59,892 bases of DNA, taken from positions 1 to 59,892 of the forward strand of contig NZ_JBHIKY010000024.1 of assembly GCF_042139015.1 (NCBI RefSeq), read 5' to 3'. Position 1 is the first letter of the stretch. Each line of letters begins with the position of its first letter. Shown piece after piece: positions 51,412 through 59,642 of this stretch. A model generated the notes under the pieces. The model had not been told where the DNA came from. It saw only the letters and a program-made list of their open reading frames with translations, and did no database searches. Position numbers and translations under genes: made by a program. This DNA comes from JBHIKY01 sp042139015. Lineage in GTDB: Bacteria; Bacillota; Bacilli; Bacillales; Marinococcaceae.

Positions 51412-52849
51412 TGAAGTACCTCTTTAATTTTGATTTCTTTAATTTTGACTTATCCGGGTTGTCTTCTACAGCATTTTGCTTTGATAAAATGACTTCTTCC
51501 GCAACTGACTTTCTCACATTAATCTGCTTTTTTAAATCCCTTCTAACCTTATTTCTGTCTGAAACGATATCTTTTAAATCGATGGTATAATCGGAGATTT
51601 CAGGAGAAATTGCTGTACATAGGTATTCATCTTTATAGAAAACCCGTATCTCTGCAATATCTCTTGGATCATAACGGATAATAACAGTTTCACCTACGTA
51701 TGCAGCAAGATTAGTATTGATATATCTTAATCCCTGGAAGCGAATGCCGTCCACATGAACTTTTCTTGGCTTTGCAACATTTAGCAGTAATAAATCAAGG
51801 TTCTCTATACTCTCAGGCATGTTAGGAAGAAAACCAGAATGACTCCATGCATGTATTGGTTCTTTTTTTGTCGTACTGTGAATCCTATGATGGTAATTAT
51901 ATATGATAAAATTCAATAATTTTTCATCCAACTCTTTCATGGTGATAAGTGAAGAATTAGTTTGATTTCTTATATAACCCGGAAGGTCCTGCAAAAATAA
52001 TTGGTTAACGCTCAAGAAGAACCTTTCTATTTTCCCACGACCCCTTGGAACACCCACTGTGGAAAAGACAAGGTTAATTTTTAGATCAATGGCAACTTGT
52101 TCTAAGTGATTGGATGTGAAATCACTTCCATGATCCGTATAAAACTTTTCAGGAATACCACATATTTGCCAATCTGGATTATTCTTTCGCCATATTGCTT
52201 GGTGCAAGACCAGTGCGGTATGAATAGCAGTTGGGTCTTGAAAAGTTAAAAAATATCCAGCGATTGCTCGACTATACTCATCCATAATAATGGTCAGCCA
52301 AGGTCTACCCGGTTCTTCCTTTTCATTTAAAGCCATGATATCCAACGGAGTATGATCAGCTTGCCAAATTTCATTAGGATAGTTCGCTTCCCGACGGTGA
52401 ATCAAATCATAACTATTTTGATATTCCTTTTTTCCTTCATAGGCTAGTTTTTTCATACTTGGTAAGAGGGTTTTTGAAATAGCATATACCTGGTTGTAAC
52501 TAGGTTGTTGCCAATTGTTCTTTGTACATATTTTACAAATCTTTCGGTGGATGGAAGTGATTGAATTTCTTTTGAGGTTTAGAATTAAATTCTTAATCTC
52601 TTCTTGCACTGCTTTTTCTACTTTAAAGCTACCTGCATCTCCTCTATTTTTACGAACCAAACCTTTTAATCCAAATTGCTGGTACTTACTTATCCAATAT
52701 CGAAGTGTTCGTGTGGAGATACCTGATTCTTCTACAATGACGTTTAATGATTTTTCATCGGAAAGATAAGGTTTAATTATCTTGAATTTTTCCATAGCGT
52801 TTTGTCTTTGTTCTTCTGAACACGAAGTCAATGGAGGGGGTTTCTTCAT
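51404..52849 (-). CDS. DDE transposase (TniA/Tn552 p480 type)
   Basis: From ATG 52849, behind AAGGAG, the protein has 481 residues, close to the 480 of Tn552. It has an N-terminal helix-turn-helix (LNVIVEESGISTRTLRYWISKYQ) and a second one near 85-130. The retroviral-integrase-type catalytic core has D165 (WQADHTPLD), D239 (FYTDHGSDF) and E275 (GRGKIERFF), with the expected 35-residue D-E spacing. A Mu-type C-terminal beta domain and a very basic tail follow. A slightly longer frame from 52870 lacks a ribosome site. Confidence 0.92.
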   Translation of the reverse strand: MKKPPPLTSCSEEQRQNAMEKFKIIKPYLSDEKSLNVIVEESGISTRTLRYWISKYQQFGLKGLVRKNRGDAGSFKVEKAVQEEIKNLILNLKRNSITSIHRKICKICTKNNWQQPSYNQVYAISKTLLPSMKKLAYEGKKEYQNSYDLIHRREANYPNEIWQADHTPLDIMALNEKEEPGRPWLTIIMDEYSRAIAGYFLTFQDPTAIHTALVLHQAIWRKNNPDWQICGIPEKFYTDHGSDFTSNHLEQVAIDLKINLVFSTVGVPRGRGKIERFFLSVNQLFLQDLPGYIRNQTNSSLITMKELDEKLLNFIIYNYHHRIHSTTKKEPIHAWSHSGFLPNMPESIENLDLLLLNVAKPRKVHVDGIRFQGLRYINTNLAAYVGETVIIRYDPRDIAEIRVFYKDEYLCTAISPEISDYTIDLKDIVSDRNKVRRDLKKQINVRKSVAEEVILSKQNAVEDNPDKSKLKKSKLKRYFNE

Positions 52850-52885
52850 ACAACCTGCTCCTTCCGACATTAAAAATCACCATTG

Positions 52886-53458
52886 TTATAAACTCTTGAT
52901 TTCATCCTTATTTAAATATCGGTAAAGTGTGGCTTTGCTAATTCCAGTCATATCCACAATATCCTTTACGCTGTACTCTTCTGTATGATAAAGGTTCAAC
53001 GCTCTGGAGATATTCTTATGATTCACTTTCGGTCTTCCGCCTTTTCTTCCTCTTGCTCTGGCACTTTTCAGCCCTTCTTTGGTGCGTTCTACAATCAAAT
53101 CCCGTTCAAATTGGCTGAACGCTTGGAATACTGTCATCATTAGTTTCCCTTGCGGTGTGGATGTATCAAAATTCTCCTTATTGCTGATTAGTTTTACGTC
53201 TTGTTCTTCAAAGTAATTGACAAGATCTATTAAATCCTTCGTACTTCTTCCCAGACGAGAGAAACTTTCGACAACGACAACATCATGTGGTCTCAATTTG
53301 TCCTTTAAACGATTCAACTCAGGCCGATCCGATTTTGTCCCTGTCATTTTTTCCGTTAGTATTTCATTACAGTTATATGTTTTTAATAAATCTATCTGAC
53401 GGGATAAATCTTGCTTCCGAGTACTGACTCTTGCATATCCATAAATGTATCGGTTCAT
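52886..53458 (-). CDS. Serine recombinase (resolvase/invertase)
   Basis: A 190-residue resolvase. The catalytic serine is S12 in YARVSTRKQD; VVESFSRLGRSTKDL and KLMMTVFQAFSQFERDLIVERT are typical; the C-terminal helix-turn-helix is YSVKDIVDMTGISKATLYRYL. It would resolve cointegrates at a res site, probably in the 53459-53640 region just upstream. ATG 53458 sits behind AAAGGATGG. Confidence 0.88.
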   Translation of the reverse strand: MNRYIYGYARVSTRKQDLSRQIDLLKTYNCNEILTEKMTGTKSDRPELNRLKDKLRPHDVVVVESFSRLGRSTKDLIDLVNYFEEQDVKLISNKENFDTSTPQGKLMMTVFQAFSQFERDLIVERTKEGLKSARARGRKGGRPKVNHKNISRALNLYHTEEYSVKDIVDMTGISKATLYRYLNKDEIKSL

Positions 53459-53641
53459 CAAAAGATACCATCCTTTCAAACATATCGTATCACAAAGGGT
53501 GGTATAAGAGTCATAGATTTTGAATAGTTTTTTGAAACTAATATTCCAGCAATGATCAAGAAAAATTGAGCTGAGAAAATTCGTCTTAAAAACATTCGTT
53601 TTTGATACTTTGAACGCCAGTCCTGAGTAACAATTTATAGG

Positions 53642-53893
53642 GTGCTTTCTGATACAATACAGTTAAGAGCTATTAAAGAATTAGTCAAATTTGGTTTTGA
53701 AAAAATTCAATTAAATCGAATTCAAGGCAAATGTGATATTGATAATATTGGTTCAGAGAAAGTTATGTTGAAGGTTGGAATGTATTTTGAAGGTACTTTA
53801 AGAAAAAATGAATTTATCAAAGGAGAGTTTCGTGATACTAAGATTTTTTCAATTTTGAAAGAAGAATTCTTTTTAAGCTACCAGGGGTATTAA
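53642..53893 (+). pseudogene. RimJ/RimL-type acetyltransferase, C-terminal fragment
   Basis: Eighty-three codons read as the last half of a GNAT_3 acetyltransferase: IKELVKFGFEKIQLNRIQGKCD, NIGSEKVMLKVGMYFEGTLRKNEFIKGEFRDTKIFSIL. The N-terminal part is missing and no ribosome site precedes the GTG at 53642. A terminator follows at 53949. It is probably cargo cut during assembly of the element. Confidence 0.65.
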
Positions 53894-53948
53894 TTGAAAG
53901 TCAATTATAGATTTGATGTTTACTTTTTAATGATCGATCTTCCACAAT

Positions 53949-53980
53949 CGGGCGCAATTCTGTAAGAATGCGCCTTCTTT
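53949..53980 (+). terminator. Terminator after the acetyltransferase fragment
   Basis: GGCGCA (53950-53955) pairs with TGCGCC (53968-53973) around a loop that can pair further (TTCT/AGAA), followed by TTCTTTT. Confidence 0.6.
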
Positions 53981-54118
53981 TATTGGACATCACCTTTAAT
54001 TTATTAATTATTAGTTGTAAAATAATGAAGTGTATTAGAAATTATAATCTTCGTTTATGAACTGGAAAATTGTAGATAGGGTTCCGCTATTTTATAGGTC
54101 TGTGACCGAGGTCTACAT

Positions 54119-54136
54119 CTTTTACAATTGTAAAAG
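54119..54136. promoter_or_regulatory. Perfect 18-bp palindrome upstream of the NUDIX gene
   Basis: CTTTTACAATTGTAAAAG is fully self-complementary. It lies about 100 bp upstream of the start codon and just ahead of a TTGACA (54144-54149). It is a candidate operator. Confidence 0.45.
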
Positions 54137-54154
54137 GCACCTATTGACATAAAA

Positions 54155-54217
54155 GGTCCGAGGGGAAAGGTTCAGCGTATTTGTTATGCGTTGAAATCTT
54201 TCCTTTCGGACTTTTTT
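54155..54217 (+). terminator. Attenuator-like terminator in the NUDIX leader
   Basis: GGTCCGAGGGGAAAGGTTCA at 54155 onward pairs along about 25 bp with TGAAATCTTTCCTTTCGGAC ending at 54211, followed by TTTTTT. It ends 5 bp before the ribosome site AAAGGAGG of the NUDIX gene, and no gene is upstream within the transcript. This placement suggests control by transcription attenuation. Confidence 0.6.
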
Positions 54218-54239
54218 AATTTAAAGGAGGTTTTATTTG

Positions 54240-54680
54240 ATGAAGAGAATTGATGAGTTAAAAGCTGGTGTTGCTGTTATTATTTTAAATGAAGAGAATC
54301 AAGTTTTGTTACAGAGAAGAGCTGATGTAGGATTATGGGGAATTCCTTCAGGACATATAGAAATCGGTGAAACAGTTTCTGAAGCAGCTATTAGGGAAGT
54401 AAAAGAGGAAACTAATTTAGATATAAGAATTAAAAAGCTGATTGGTATTTACTCTGACCCTAATTCACAAGTATTTGCTTATCCAAATGGTAAAGTAGTA
54501 CATTTCATCACAACTTGTTTTCTTGCTGAAGTTACAGGTGGAGAACTGAGATGTAATTCAGATGAATCACTTGATATTAAGTTTTTTGGACAACAAAAAT
54601 TACCACAAGACTTACTGAGAATGCATCCTCGATGGTTAAAGGATGCTCTTGCTAAAAGAGAAATGGCATTCATTCGTTAA
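54240..54680 (+). CDS. NUDIX hydrolase
   Basis: A 146-residue phosphohydrolase. The NUDIX box runs G38-x5-E44-x7-R52-E53-V-K-E56-E57, with Asn in place of the last Gly (EETNLD). It probably hydrolyses a nucleoside diphosphate derivative, but the substrate is unknown. ATG 54240 lies 10 bp after AAAGGAGG (54222-54229). It is inside the Tn552-like element near its right end and is preceded by a long attenuator hairpin. Confidence 0.85.
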   Translation: MKRIDELKAGVAVIILNEENQVLLQRRADVGLWGIPSGHIEIGETVSEAAIREVKEETNLDIRIKKLIGIYSDPNSQVFAYPNGKVVHFITTCFLAEVTGGELRCNSDESLDIKFFGQQKLPQDLLRMHPRWLKDALAKREMAFIR

Positions 54681-54929
54681 AATGAAATCTTTATTGAAGT
54701 AAAGAGCCTAATTTCTCATTCAAAAGAAGGAGGAATTAAGATTTATATATTTATTCTACAGTGCAAAATAGCACATAAAAAAGGTGCAAAACAACTCCAA
54801 AAGTGACAGCTATGAATACCGATCCTGAGTAGAAAAAATTTATAATCGTTATTTCTATAAAGTAAAAGGCCAACTATAAGTTATTGACAACCATAAAAAT
54901 CAGGAGTAGATTAATCTTGTAAAAGTTCA

Positions 54930-55078
54930 TAAGACGCCTTTTTGATCGCTGAAACTGTTTGGCCAAACAGTACGGGGGAACCAAATTTGACGAATGTTTT
55001 TCGTCTTGGGGTGAATCTTAATTATCAAGATGGGATACTCTCGATCCCTAATCCGACAGCTAACCTCGTAAGCGTCCT
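54930..55078 (+). ncRNA. Cyclic-di-AMP riboswitch (ydaO/yuaA class)
   Basis: Recognisable conserved segments of the class occur in order: GATCGCTGAAAC, GGGGGAACCA, TCTTGGGGTGAATC, GGGATAC and CCGACAGCTAACCTCGTAAGCG. The closing stem pairs GACGC near 54933 with GCGTC near 55072. In B. subtilis this class precedes ktrAB and shuts expression off when c-di-AMP is high. Here it is followed by a terminator and then ktrA/ktrB-type genes, so the same logic is expected. Confidence 0.9.
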
Positions 55079-55092
55079 ATGAAGAGAGAAAA

Positions 55093-55139
55093 GGTCTCTT
55101 AGAGACCATTTCTTTGTGATGGTTTTTTTTTTTTTTTTA
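55093..55139 (+). terminator. Expression-platform terminator of the riboswitch
   Basis: GGTCTC-TTA-GAGACC (55093-55107) and, overlapping it, ACCAT (55105-55109) pairing with ATGGT (55119-55123) precede an unusually long T run of about 19. The two hairpins are mutually exclusive, which fits switching between antiterminated and terminated states. Confidence 0.7.
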
Positions 55140-55158
55140 TTTCAAAGGAGTGGAAAAA

Positions 55159-55827
55159 ATGGCAAAAAGAAATAGCAAACAATTTGCAGTTATTGGTTTA
55201 GGGCGTTTTGGCGGGAGTGTATGCAAGGAGCTCTATAGACTCGGTCACGAGGTACTTGCTTTGGACATTGACAATGAAAAAGTTAGTGAGTATGTTCCTT
55301 TTTCTACCCACGCTGTTCAGGCTGATTCTATTGATGAAAGAGCATTAAAATCTCTAGGAATTGGTAACTTTGAACATGTGGTTGTTGCCATTGGAGATAA
55401 CATACAAGCCAGTATATTAACTACTTTGGTATTAAAAGATATGGATATCCAAAATGTATGTGTAAAAGCGCAAAATCTTTATCACCAAAAAGTATTAGAA
55501 AAAATAGGGGCAGATCAAATTGTTCACCCTGAATATGATATGGGTATTCGAATTGCACAAAATATGGCTTCAGAAAAGATCATTGACCATATTGATCTTT
55601 CTGATGAATACAGCATTGTAGAGCTACTGGCTACTAGTAAAGTGCATAATAAAACGCTCATTGAATTAGATGTCCGCGCTACCTTTGGTGTGACTATCCT
55701 GGCTATTAAACCAGACGGAAATATTAATGTATCTCCCATGCCAGATGATGTGGTAAAAAAGGGAGATATAATTATAGTCATTGGGCACAAAAATGATGTG
55801 AAACGTTTTGAAGACGAGGGACTATAA
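55159..55827 (+). CDS. ktrA: Potassium uptake regulatory subunit KtrA-type
   Basis: A 222-residue cytosolic RCK protein that gates the KtrB-type channel in response to ATP/ADP and c-di-AMP. The N-terminal nucleotide fold is AVIGLGRFGGSVCKEL (residues 9-24), with acidic DID at the end of strand two. RCK_C (TLIELDVRATFGVTILAIKPDG, MPDDVVKKGDIIIVIGHKNDVKRFE) binds c-di-AMP in characterised homologues. ATG 55159 follows AAAGGAG; GTG 55150 in frame overlaps that site. It is directly joined to ktrB. Confidence 0.9.
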   Translation: MAKRNSKQFAVIGLGRFGGSVCKELYRLGHEVLALDIDNEKVSEYVPFSTHAVQADSIDERALKSLGIGNFEHVVVAIGDNIQASILTTLVLKDMDIQNVCVKAQNLYHQKVLEKIGADQIVHPEYDMGIRIAQNMASEKIIDHIDLSDEYSIVELLATSKVHNKTLIELDVRATFGVTILAIKPDGNINVSPMPDDVVKKGDIIIVIGHKNDVKRFEDEGL

Positions 55828-57156
55828 GTGAGAGCATTACGAGACAAACACATTAACATGTCCCCACCTCAAACATTAGCCATTGGATTTTTAACAGCTA
55901 TAGTTATGGGAACCATTTTATTGCTACTCCCTATTGCGACCTATCATCCAATAACGTTCATAGATGCTTTATTTACGTCTACCTCAGCTACTACGGTTAC
56001 AGGGTTAGTCGTACTGGATACTGGAATAGATTTTACAACTTTTGGACAAGTTGTCATCATGATTTTAATAAAAATAGGTGGTTTAGGTTTAATGACCTTT
56101 GCCATTCTGATTGTTCTTGTATTAGGAAAGAGAGTTGGATTAAAAGAAAGAATTCTGGTCCAAGAATCATTTAATCAAACTTCTTTAGGAGGAATGGTTC
56201 GCTTAGTTAAACTTCTTTTAATTTTTTCCTTTGCTATGGAAATCATAGCTACTATACTTTTGTCTTTCCGCTGGGTTCCAGAGTATGGATGGTTCTATGG
56301 CATATACACCAGCTTATTTCATGCTATTTCAGCGTTTAATAATGCTGGATTTTCCCTGTGGACTAACAGCTTATCCTCTTACGTAGGTGACCCTGCAGTA
56401 AATATTGTTATTACCTTTCTTTTCATAACCGGAGGAATTGGGTTTGTTGTTTTGCATGATGTATATTACACAAGGAAATTTAGCCAACTATCCTTACATT
56501 CTAAAATCATGTTAACTAGCACAATCATCGTTAATGTAATCGCTATGCTGTTTCTTTTTGTATTAGAATATGGAAACCCAACAACATTAGGAAACTTGAC
56601 TCTTTCTGAAAAGCTATGGTCCTCCTATTTTCAGGCAGTAACACCTAGAACAGCAGGGTTTAACACCCTAGATATAGGAAGCATGGAGACCAGTTCTATA
56701 ATGCTAGTCCTGCTGCTTATGTTTATAGGTGCAGGAAGTGCCTCCACAGGAAGCGGGATAAAGCTTACAACGTTTATTGTTATTGTGTTAGCTGTGGTTA
56801 CTTACTTAAAAGGAAAAAAGGAAGCCGTTGTATTTAAACGAACCATTTCTCCACATATCATTTCCAGATCGTTAGCTATTATGGTGATTAGTTTAATGGC
56901 GGTTTTCTTAGGTGTTTTTATACTATCCATCACAGAACATACTCCAATGTCACTGATTGTATTTGAAGTCTTTTCGGCTTTTGGTACGGTTGGTTTATCC
57001 ATGGGAATGACTGATGAATTATCAGAGATAGGAAAGCTTGTTATTATTATTCTTATGTTTATGGGACGGATTGGTCCTGTAACATTGGCATTTGCTTTAG
57101 CGAGTTCGAAACAGAGTAACATAAGATATCCCAAAGGAGATATATTTACAGGGTAA
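55828..57156 (+). CDS. ktrB: Potassium uptake membrane subunit KtrB-type
   Basis: A 442-residue Trk/Ktr/HKT family channel-like transporter with four P-loop repeats. The selectivity segments are TSATTVTGLVVLD, SAFNNAGFSLW, VTPRTAGFNTLD and FSAFGTVGLSMGM, each with the conserved Gly. It begins with GTG immediately after the ktrA stop. Sodium-dependent potassium uptake is expected. The pair lies between two transposon right ends and is A+T-rich compared with the metabolic genes. Confidence 0.92.
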   Translation: MRALRDKHINMSPPQTLAIGFLTAIVMGTILLLLPIATYHPITFIDALFTSTSATTVTGLVVLDTGIDFTTFGQVVIMILIKIGGLGLMTFAILIVLVLGKRVGLKERILVQESFNQTSLGGMVRLVKLLLIFSFAMEIIATILLSFRWVPEYGWFYGIYTSLFHAISAFNNAGFSLWTNSLSSYVGDPAVNIVITFLFITGGIGFVVLHDVYYTRKFSQLSLHSKIMLTSTIIVNVIAMLFLFVLEYGNPTTLGNLTLSEKLWSSYFQAVTPRTAGFNTLDIGSMETSSIMLVLLLMFIGAGSASTGSGIKLTTFIVIVLAVVTYLKGKKEAVVFKRTISPHIISRSLAIMVISLMAVFLGVFILSITEHTPMSLIVFEVFSAFGTVGLSMGMTDELSEIGKLVIIILMFMGRIGPVTLAFALASSKQSNIRYPKGDIFTG

Positions 57157-57250
57157 CTGATGTAGAAAAAGGATCGTATCAATACTTGATAATTCTCAAA
57201 CTATAGAGTGCTCTTAAGAAAACGGCGCGCGATTTTATAAAAATCATTAG

Positions 57251-57352
57251 CCTAATTTCTCATTCAAAAAGAAGGAGGAATTAGGCTTTATATATTTATT
57301 CTACAGTGCAAAATAGCGCAAAAAAAGGTGCAAAATAACGTTGAAAGTGACA
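57251..57352. mobile_element. Extra right end of a Tn552-like element
   Basis: About 100 bp match 54709-54808: CCTAATTTCTCATTCAAAA, GAAGGAGGAATTA, TTATATATTTATTCTACAGT, GCAAAATAGC, AAAAAAGGTGCAAAA and terminal AAGTGACA. The AGCCTAATT...AATTAGGCT arms inside also make a terminator hairpin for ktrB. It marks the end of a second element; the flanking bases do not match those of either left end. Confidence 0.75.
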
Positions 57353-57736
57353 CAATGTCGGCGCCAACCGCACAGACCATGGTTATCGGTACGTTTAGTA
57401 CAGAAGCGATCGTACAGAGTGACCAAAAGACGGTTTTTCTTTTGGATCAGTCTGTCGTGGTGTCGCCCGGTCCATTATCTTTATTGATCAAATTATGTAG
57501 TACTTTAAAGACGATTTTAAGAACATTTCCTTTACTTCATTCAATAATGTATCACTCATAAATACCAAATCACCGTTATAACGGCCTCTTCACCCCAGAA
57601 TCAACTTTATTTCTTTGCTAAAAAGAAGCTTACCGGCTATGAATCAGAGTCTTTTCTCTATGATAAATAAAGCAGCTTTGAAGCTGGTAAGAATTTGCTT
57701 TGGACGACTTAGAAAAAATCTCTTAACGTTGTAAAT
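57353..57736. other. Intergenic region after the mobile block
   Basis: No gene is supported in these 384 bp. A 77-codon frame begins inside the transposon end and lacks a ribosome site or any familiar motif. CAGCTTTGAAGCTG near 57672 is a short palindrome. The base composition rises back toward the metabolic regions. Confidence 0.4.
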
Positions 57737-58186
57737 CTACGTTTTGCTGGCGATCCCCTTCATTTCTGAGGAAAAATGATCGATTACTTGGGACTTGAAT
57801 AATTTTGCCGGAAAGTTTAACTCCCTGTCTTTACGGACAATAAGTCCGTGTGTAGAGAAAATTGGCGGACATAATGGCAACGTTTTGAATTGTTCTTCTT
57901 CAAGCTCTTTTTTTACAGCTAATTCCGGAATTAATGCAAAACCGATTCCGCATTTCACGGACTGTTTGATCATTTCAATACTTGGAAACTCCAGTGCACG
58001 ATTCCCTTCAATTCCAGCTTCCTGCAAAAGCTTGTTAGCTTGTGTATGATATAGACAGCTCGTTCCAAAACTTATTACTATTTCTTCATAAAATTGATAT
58101 CTTTTAGACTGAAAATGTACAAATATTCTATTTGGGGAGTACAGCTTGATGGGCATGGGGTTATTCCCTTCTTTTATAATCCCCAC
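57737..58186 (-). pseudogene. LysR-type regulator, effector-domain fragment
   Basis: A frame of 149 codons reads VHFQSKRYQFYEEIVISFGTS, then YHTQANKLLQEAGIEGNRALEFPSIEMIKQSVKCGIGFALIPELAVKKEL, the second half of a LysR substrate-binding domain. The helix-turn-helix and first half are missing, and a TAA lies in frame just upstream. It is a truncated regulator next to the mobile block. Confidence 0.6.
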
Positions 58187-58312
58187 TGGGGTGGTATTCC
58201 GTTAGGCCTTAAAATATTCAATATCGTTTCTATAATGATCATATATCAAAAATGAAGAAGACATCTATTATATTCCTTTTGCTCAACTTGCTGACATTCG
58301 GAGGGAGGGATA

Positions 58313-58426
58313 ATGGAAAAAGATCAATTATTAAAGTACTTAAATGAAAGAATCGAAGAGGTACAATTCAGGGAACCAACCAATCATGATGATTCCCTAT
58401 TATTGTTAGGTGGTCGGCTTGCATAG
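58313..58426 (+). CDS. Small open frame with a strong ribosome site (possibly truncated gene)
   Basis: GGAGGGAGGG at 58300-58309 precedes an ATG and 37 codons: MEKDQLLKYLNERIEEVQFR, then EPTNHDDSLLLLGGRLA and a stop. The strong ribosome site suggests a real gene start, but the following sequence looks disrupted, so this may be the first part of a broken gene. No family is recognised. Confidence 0.4.
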   Translation: MEKDQLLKYLNERIEEVQFREPTNHDDSLLLLGGRLA

Positions 58427-58485
58427 CTTGCCGAAAAACCGCATTGTTATTTTCATAGGATCGAGAAGGTGCTTTATTCCCGTCT

Positions 58486-58620
58486 CTATCTAAACCAGTG
58501 GAATCCAACTGCGTGGCCTTTTTGAGAGGGTAAGAGTGCTTCTTTCGGGGATTTGCCGGCGATATAACGATCGAGATCCTTTCGAAACGCTGCGGTGGAA
58601 ACCTGGCGTTTTTTTTTGCT
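58486..58620 (-). pseudogene. Possible tyrosine-recombinase (phage integrase) fragment
   Basis: About 44 codons read VSTAAFRKDLDRYIAGKSPK, EALLPSQKGHAVGFHWFR then stop, recalling the DLxxYIxGKxxxxxLFxSxKG stretch of phage integrases. There is no start and the catalytic Arg-His-Tyr are absent. It may be a relic of an integrated element. Confidence 0.3.
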
Positions 58621-58736
58621 GTTTTTCCTTCTTAGACTCAAATTATCTCATATTCTTACTTATGCTCTACGGTCCGATATCAATACAGGCGTTGACAAAA
58701 GCCATATAACAAGCTCTTAGAAGTTAGACCCCTAAC

Positions 58737-58901
58737 TTAAAAAATAGACATCAAGAGGAAAGTTATAATAACGCATTGAATACCCGAAACAATAAAGAAA
58801 TTTGTTGTACGTAAATCCCCATCTTTAATGAGTTTTTGACCAACATAATTAAAAATAAGGACAATAATGAGAGTCACGATAAAAGTTGTAATTATTTCCA
58901 T
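58737..58901 (-). CDS. 54-residue two-span membrane protein
   Basis: From ATG 58901, behind AGGAG on this strand, the peptide MEIITTFIVTLIIVLIFNYV is one hydrophobic helix. A polar turn GQKLIKDGDLRTTN follows, then a second helix FFIVSGIQCVIITFLLMSIF to the stop. It is divergent from the secreted-protein gene at 59000. No family is recognised. Size and layout would suit an immunity or small regulatory membrane protein. Confidence 0.55.
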   Translation of the reverse strand: MEIITTFIVTLIIVLIFNYVGQKLIKDGDLRTTNFFIVSGIQCVIITFLLMSIF

Positions 58902-58999
58902 TAATATCATTCTCCTATTTACATAAATTGGAATAAATAATAGAATTTAGAACATAAACATTGTATCATAATGTTTAAAAAAATTCTGGGAGGAATTTT

Positions 59000-59581
59000 A
59001 TGAAAAAATTAGCCTTGATGGTGGTATCCGGACTGCTCATGATGATTGGGTTTACGTTTCAAGTATCGGCAGCTGAAGAAGAACCTGAGCCGTTAACGTC
59101 AGAACAACTTGCTGAAATCAACGATGCCCTTGAGGATTTAAGAATTGAAGCAAATGAAAAGTTAGAAAACGGAGAATCAGATTTCACAGTTAGTAAAGAT
59201 TTATCGTTCGGTGAAGACCCTATTGAATTGACGTTTGAGGAAGGAAATGAAGTACAAGCATCTAATTCTAGCAGTAACTATTCAGCTAGTGTGAAAAATA
59301 CGGCTGGATTTAATTTCTCTCACTCTATTTCAGGGACTTGGACTTACAGCGGAGGTGAAATTAATTCTGTATCTATGCATGAGCCAAGTTTAACTGGCGC
59401 TCTTTATGGAAAATCTGCCACACAAAATAGATCAGAACTTGATCCAAGTATTCAACAAATTTCCAGTGCTGGAACATTTAAAGCTCTTAAATATGCTCCA
59501 GTGGAATATAAAACAAATTTAGTTGTTCAAATTGATGGTGGTGGTAACTACCGCGTTATCAAAGCTACAATTAGTAGTTAA
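59000..59581 (+). CDS. Secreted protein of unknown function
   Basis: A 193-residue exported protein: basic start, hydrophobic helix and likely signal-peptidase site after VSA (residue 24). The mature part begins acidic (EEEPEPLTSEQLAEINDALEDLR), then turns to a Ser/Asn/Thr-rich, probably beta-rich domain (SNSSSNYSASVKNTAGFNFSHSISGTWTYSGGEI) ending in ATISS. It has no Cys, no lipobox and no membrane anchor, so it should be released. No family is recognised. GGGAGGAATTTT precedes the ATG, and a strong terminator follows. Confidence 0.7.
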   Translation: MKKLALMVVSGLLMMIGFTFQVSAAEEEPEPLTSEQLAEINDALEDLRIEANEKLENGESDFTVSKDLSFGEDPIELTFEEGNEVQASNSSSNYSASVKNTAGFNFSHSISGTWTYSGGEINSVSMHEPSLTGALYGKSATQNRSELDPSIQQISSAGTFKALKYAPVEYKTNLVVQIDGGGNYRVIKATISS

Positions 59582-59608
59582 AAACATATACATAGATATA
59601 ATAAAAGA

Positions 59609-59640
59609 AGAAATCGCCTTGATTGGCGATTTCTTTTTCT
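59609..59640 (+). terminator. Terminator after the secreted-protein gene
   Basis: AGAAATCGCC (59609-59618) and GGCGATTTCT (59625-59634) form a perfect 10-bp stem with a 6-base loop, followed by TTTTCT. A group II intron begins 2-3 bp after it. Confidence 0.85.
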
Positions 59641-59642
59641 AA

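Larger units (their letters stand above)
50496..54808. mobile_element. Tn552-like transposon with 26-bp perfect terminal repeats
   Basis: The left end at 50496-50521 (TGTCACTTTTGGAGTTG...) is the exact complement of 54783-54808. A second TTTGCAC motif follows about 20 bp inside each end, as expected for repeated transposase sites. The element encodes an AAA ATPase, a DDE transposase and a serine recombinase in the order and sizes of Tn552 (271, 480 and about 190 residues). Its right part carries an acetyltransferase fragment and a NUDIX gene. No matching target duplication is seen (TTTAA versus GCTAT), suggesting rearrangement after insertion. Confidence 0.85.

Noticed and set aside
50496..54808. 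Target-site duplication flanking the Tn552-like element
   Set aside because: The adjacent bases TTTAA and GCTAT do not match, nor do any pairings with the outer ends.
57328..57561. 77-codon plus-strand frame after the outer right end
   Set aside because: Starts inside the transposon end, lacks a ribosome site and shows no recognisable motif.
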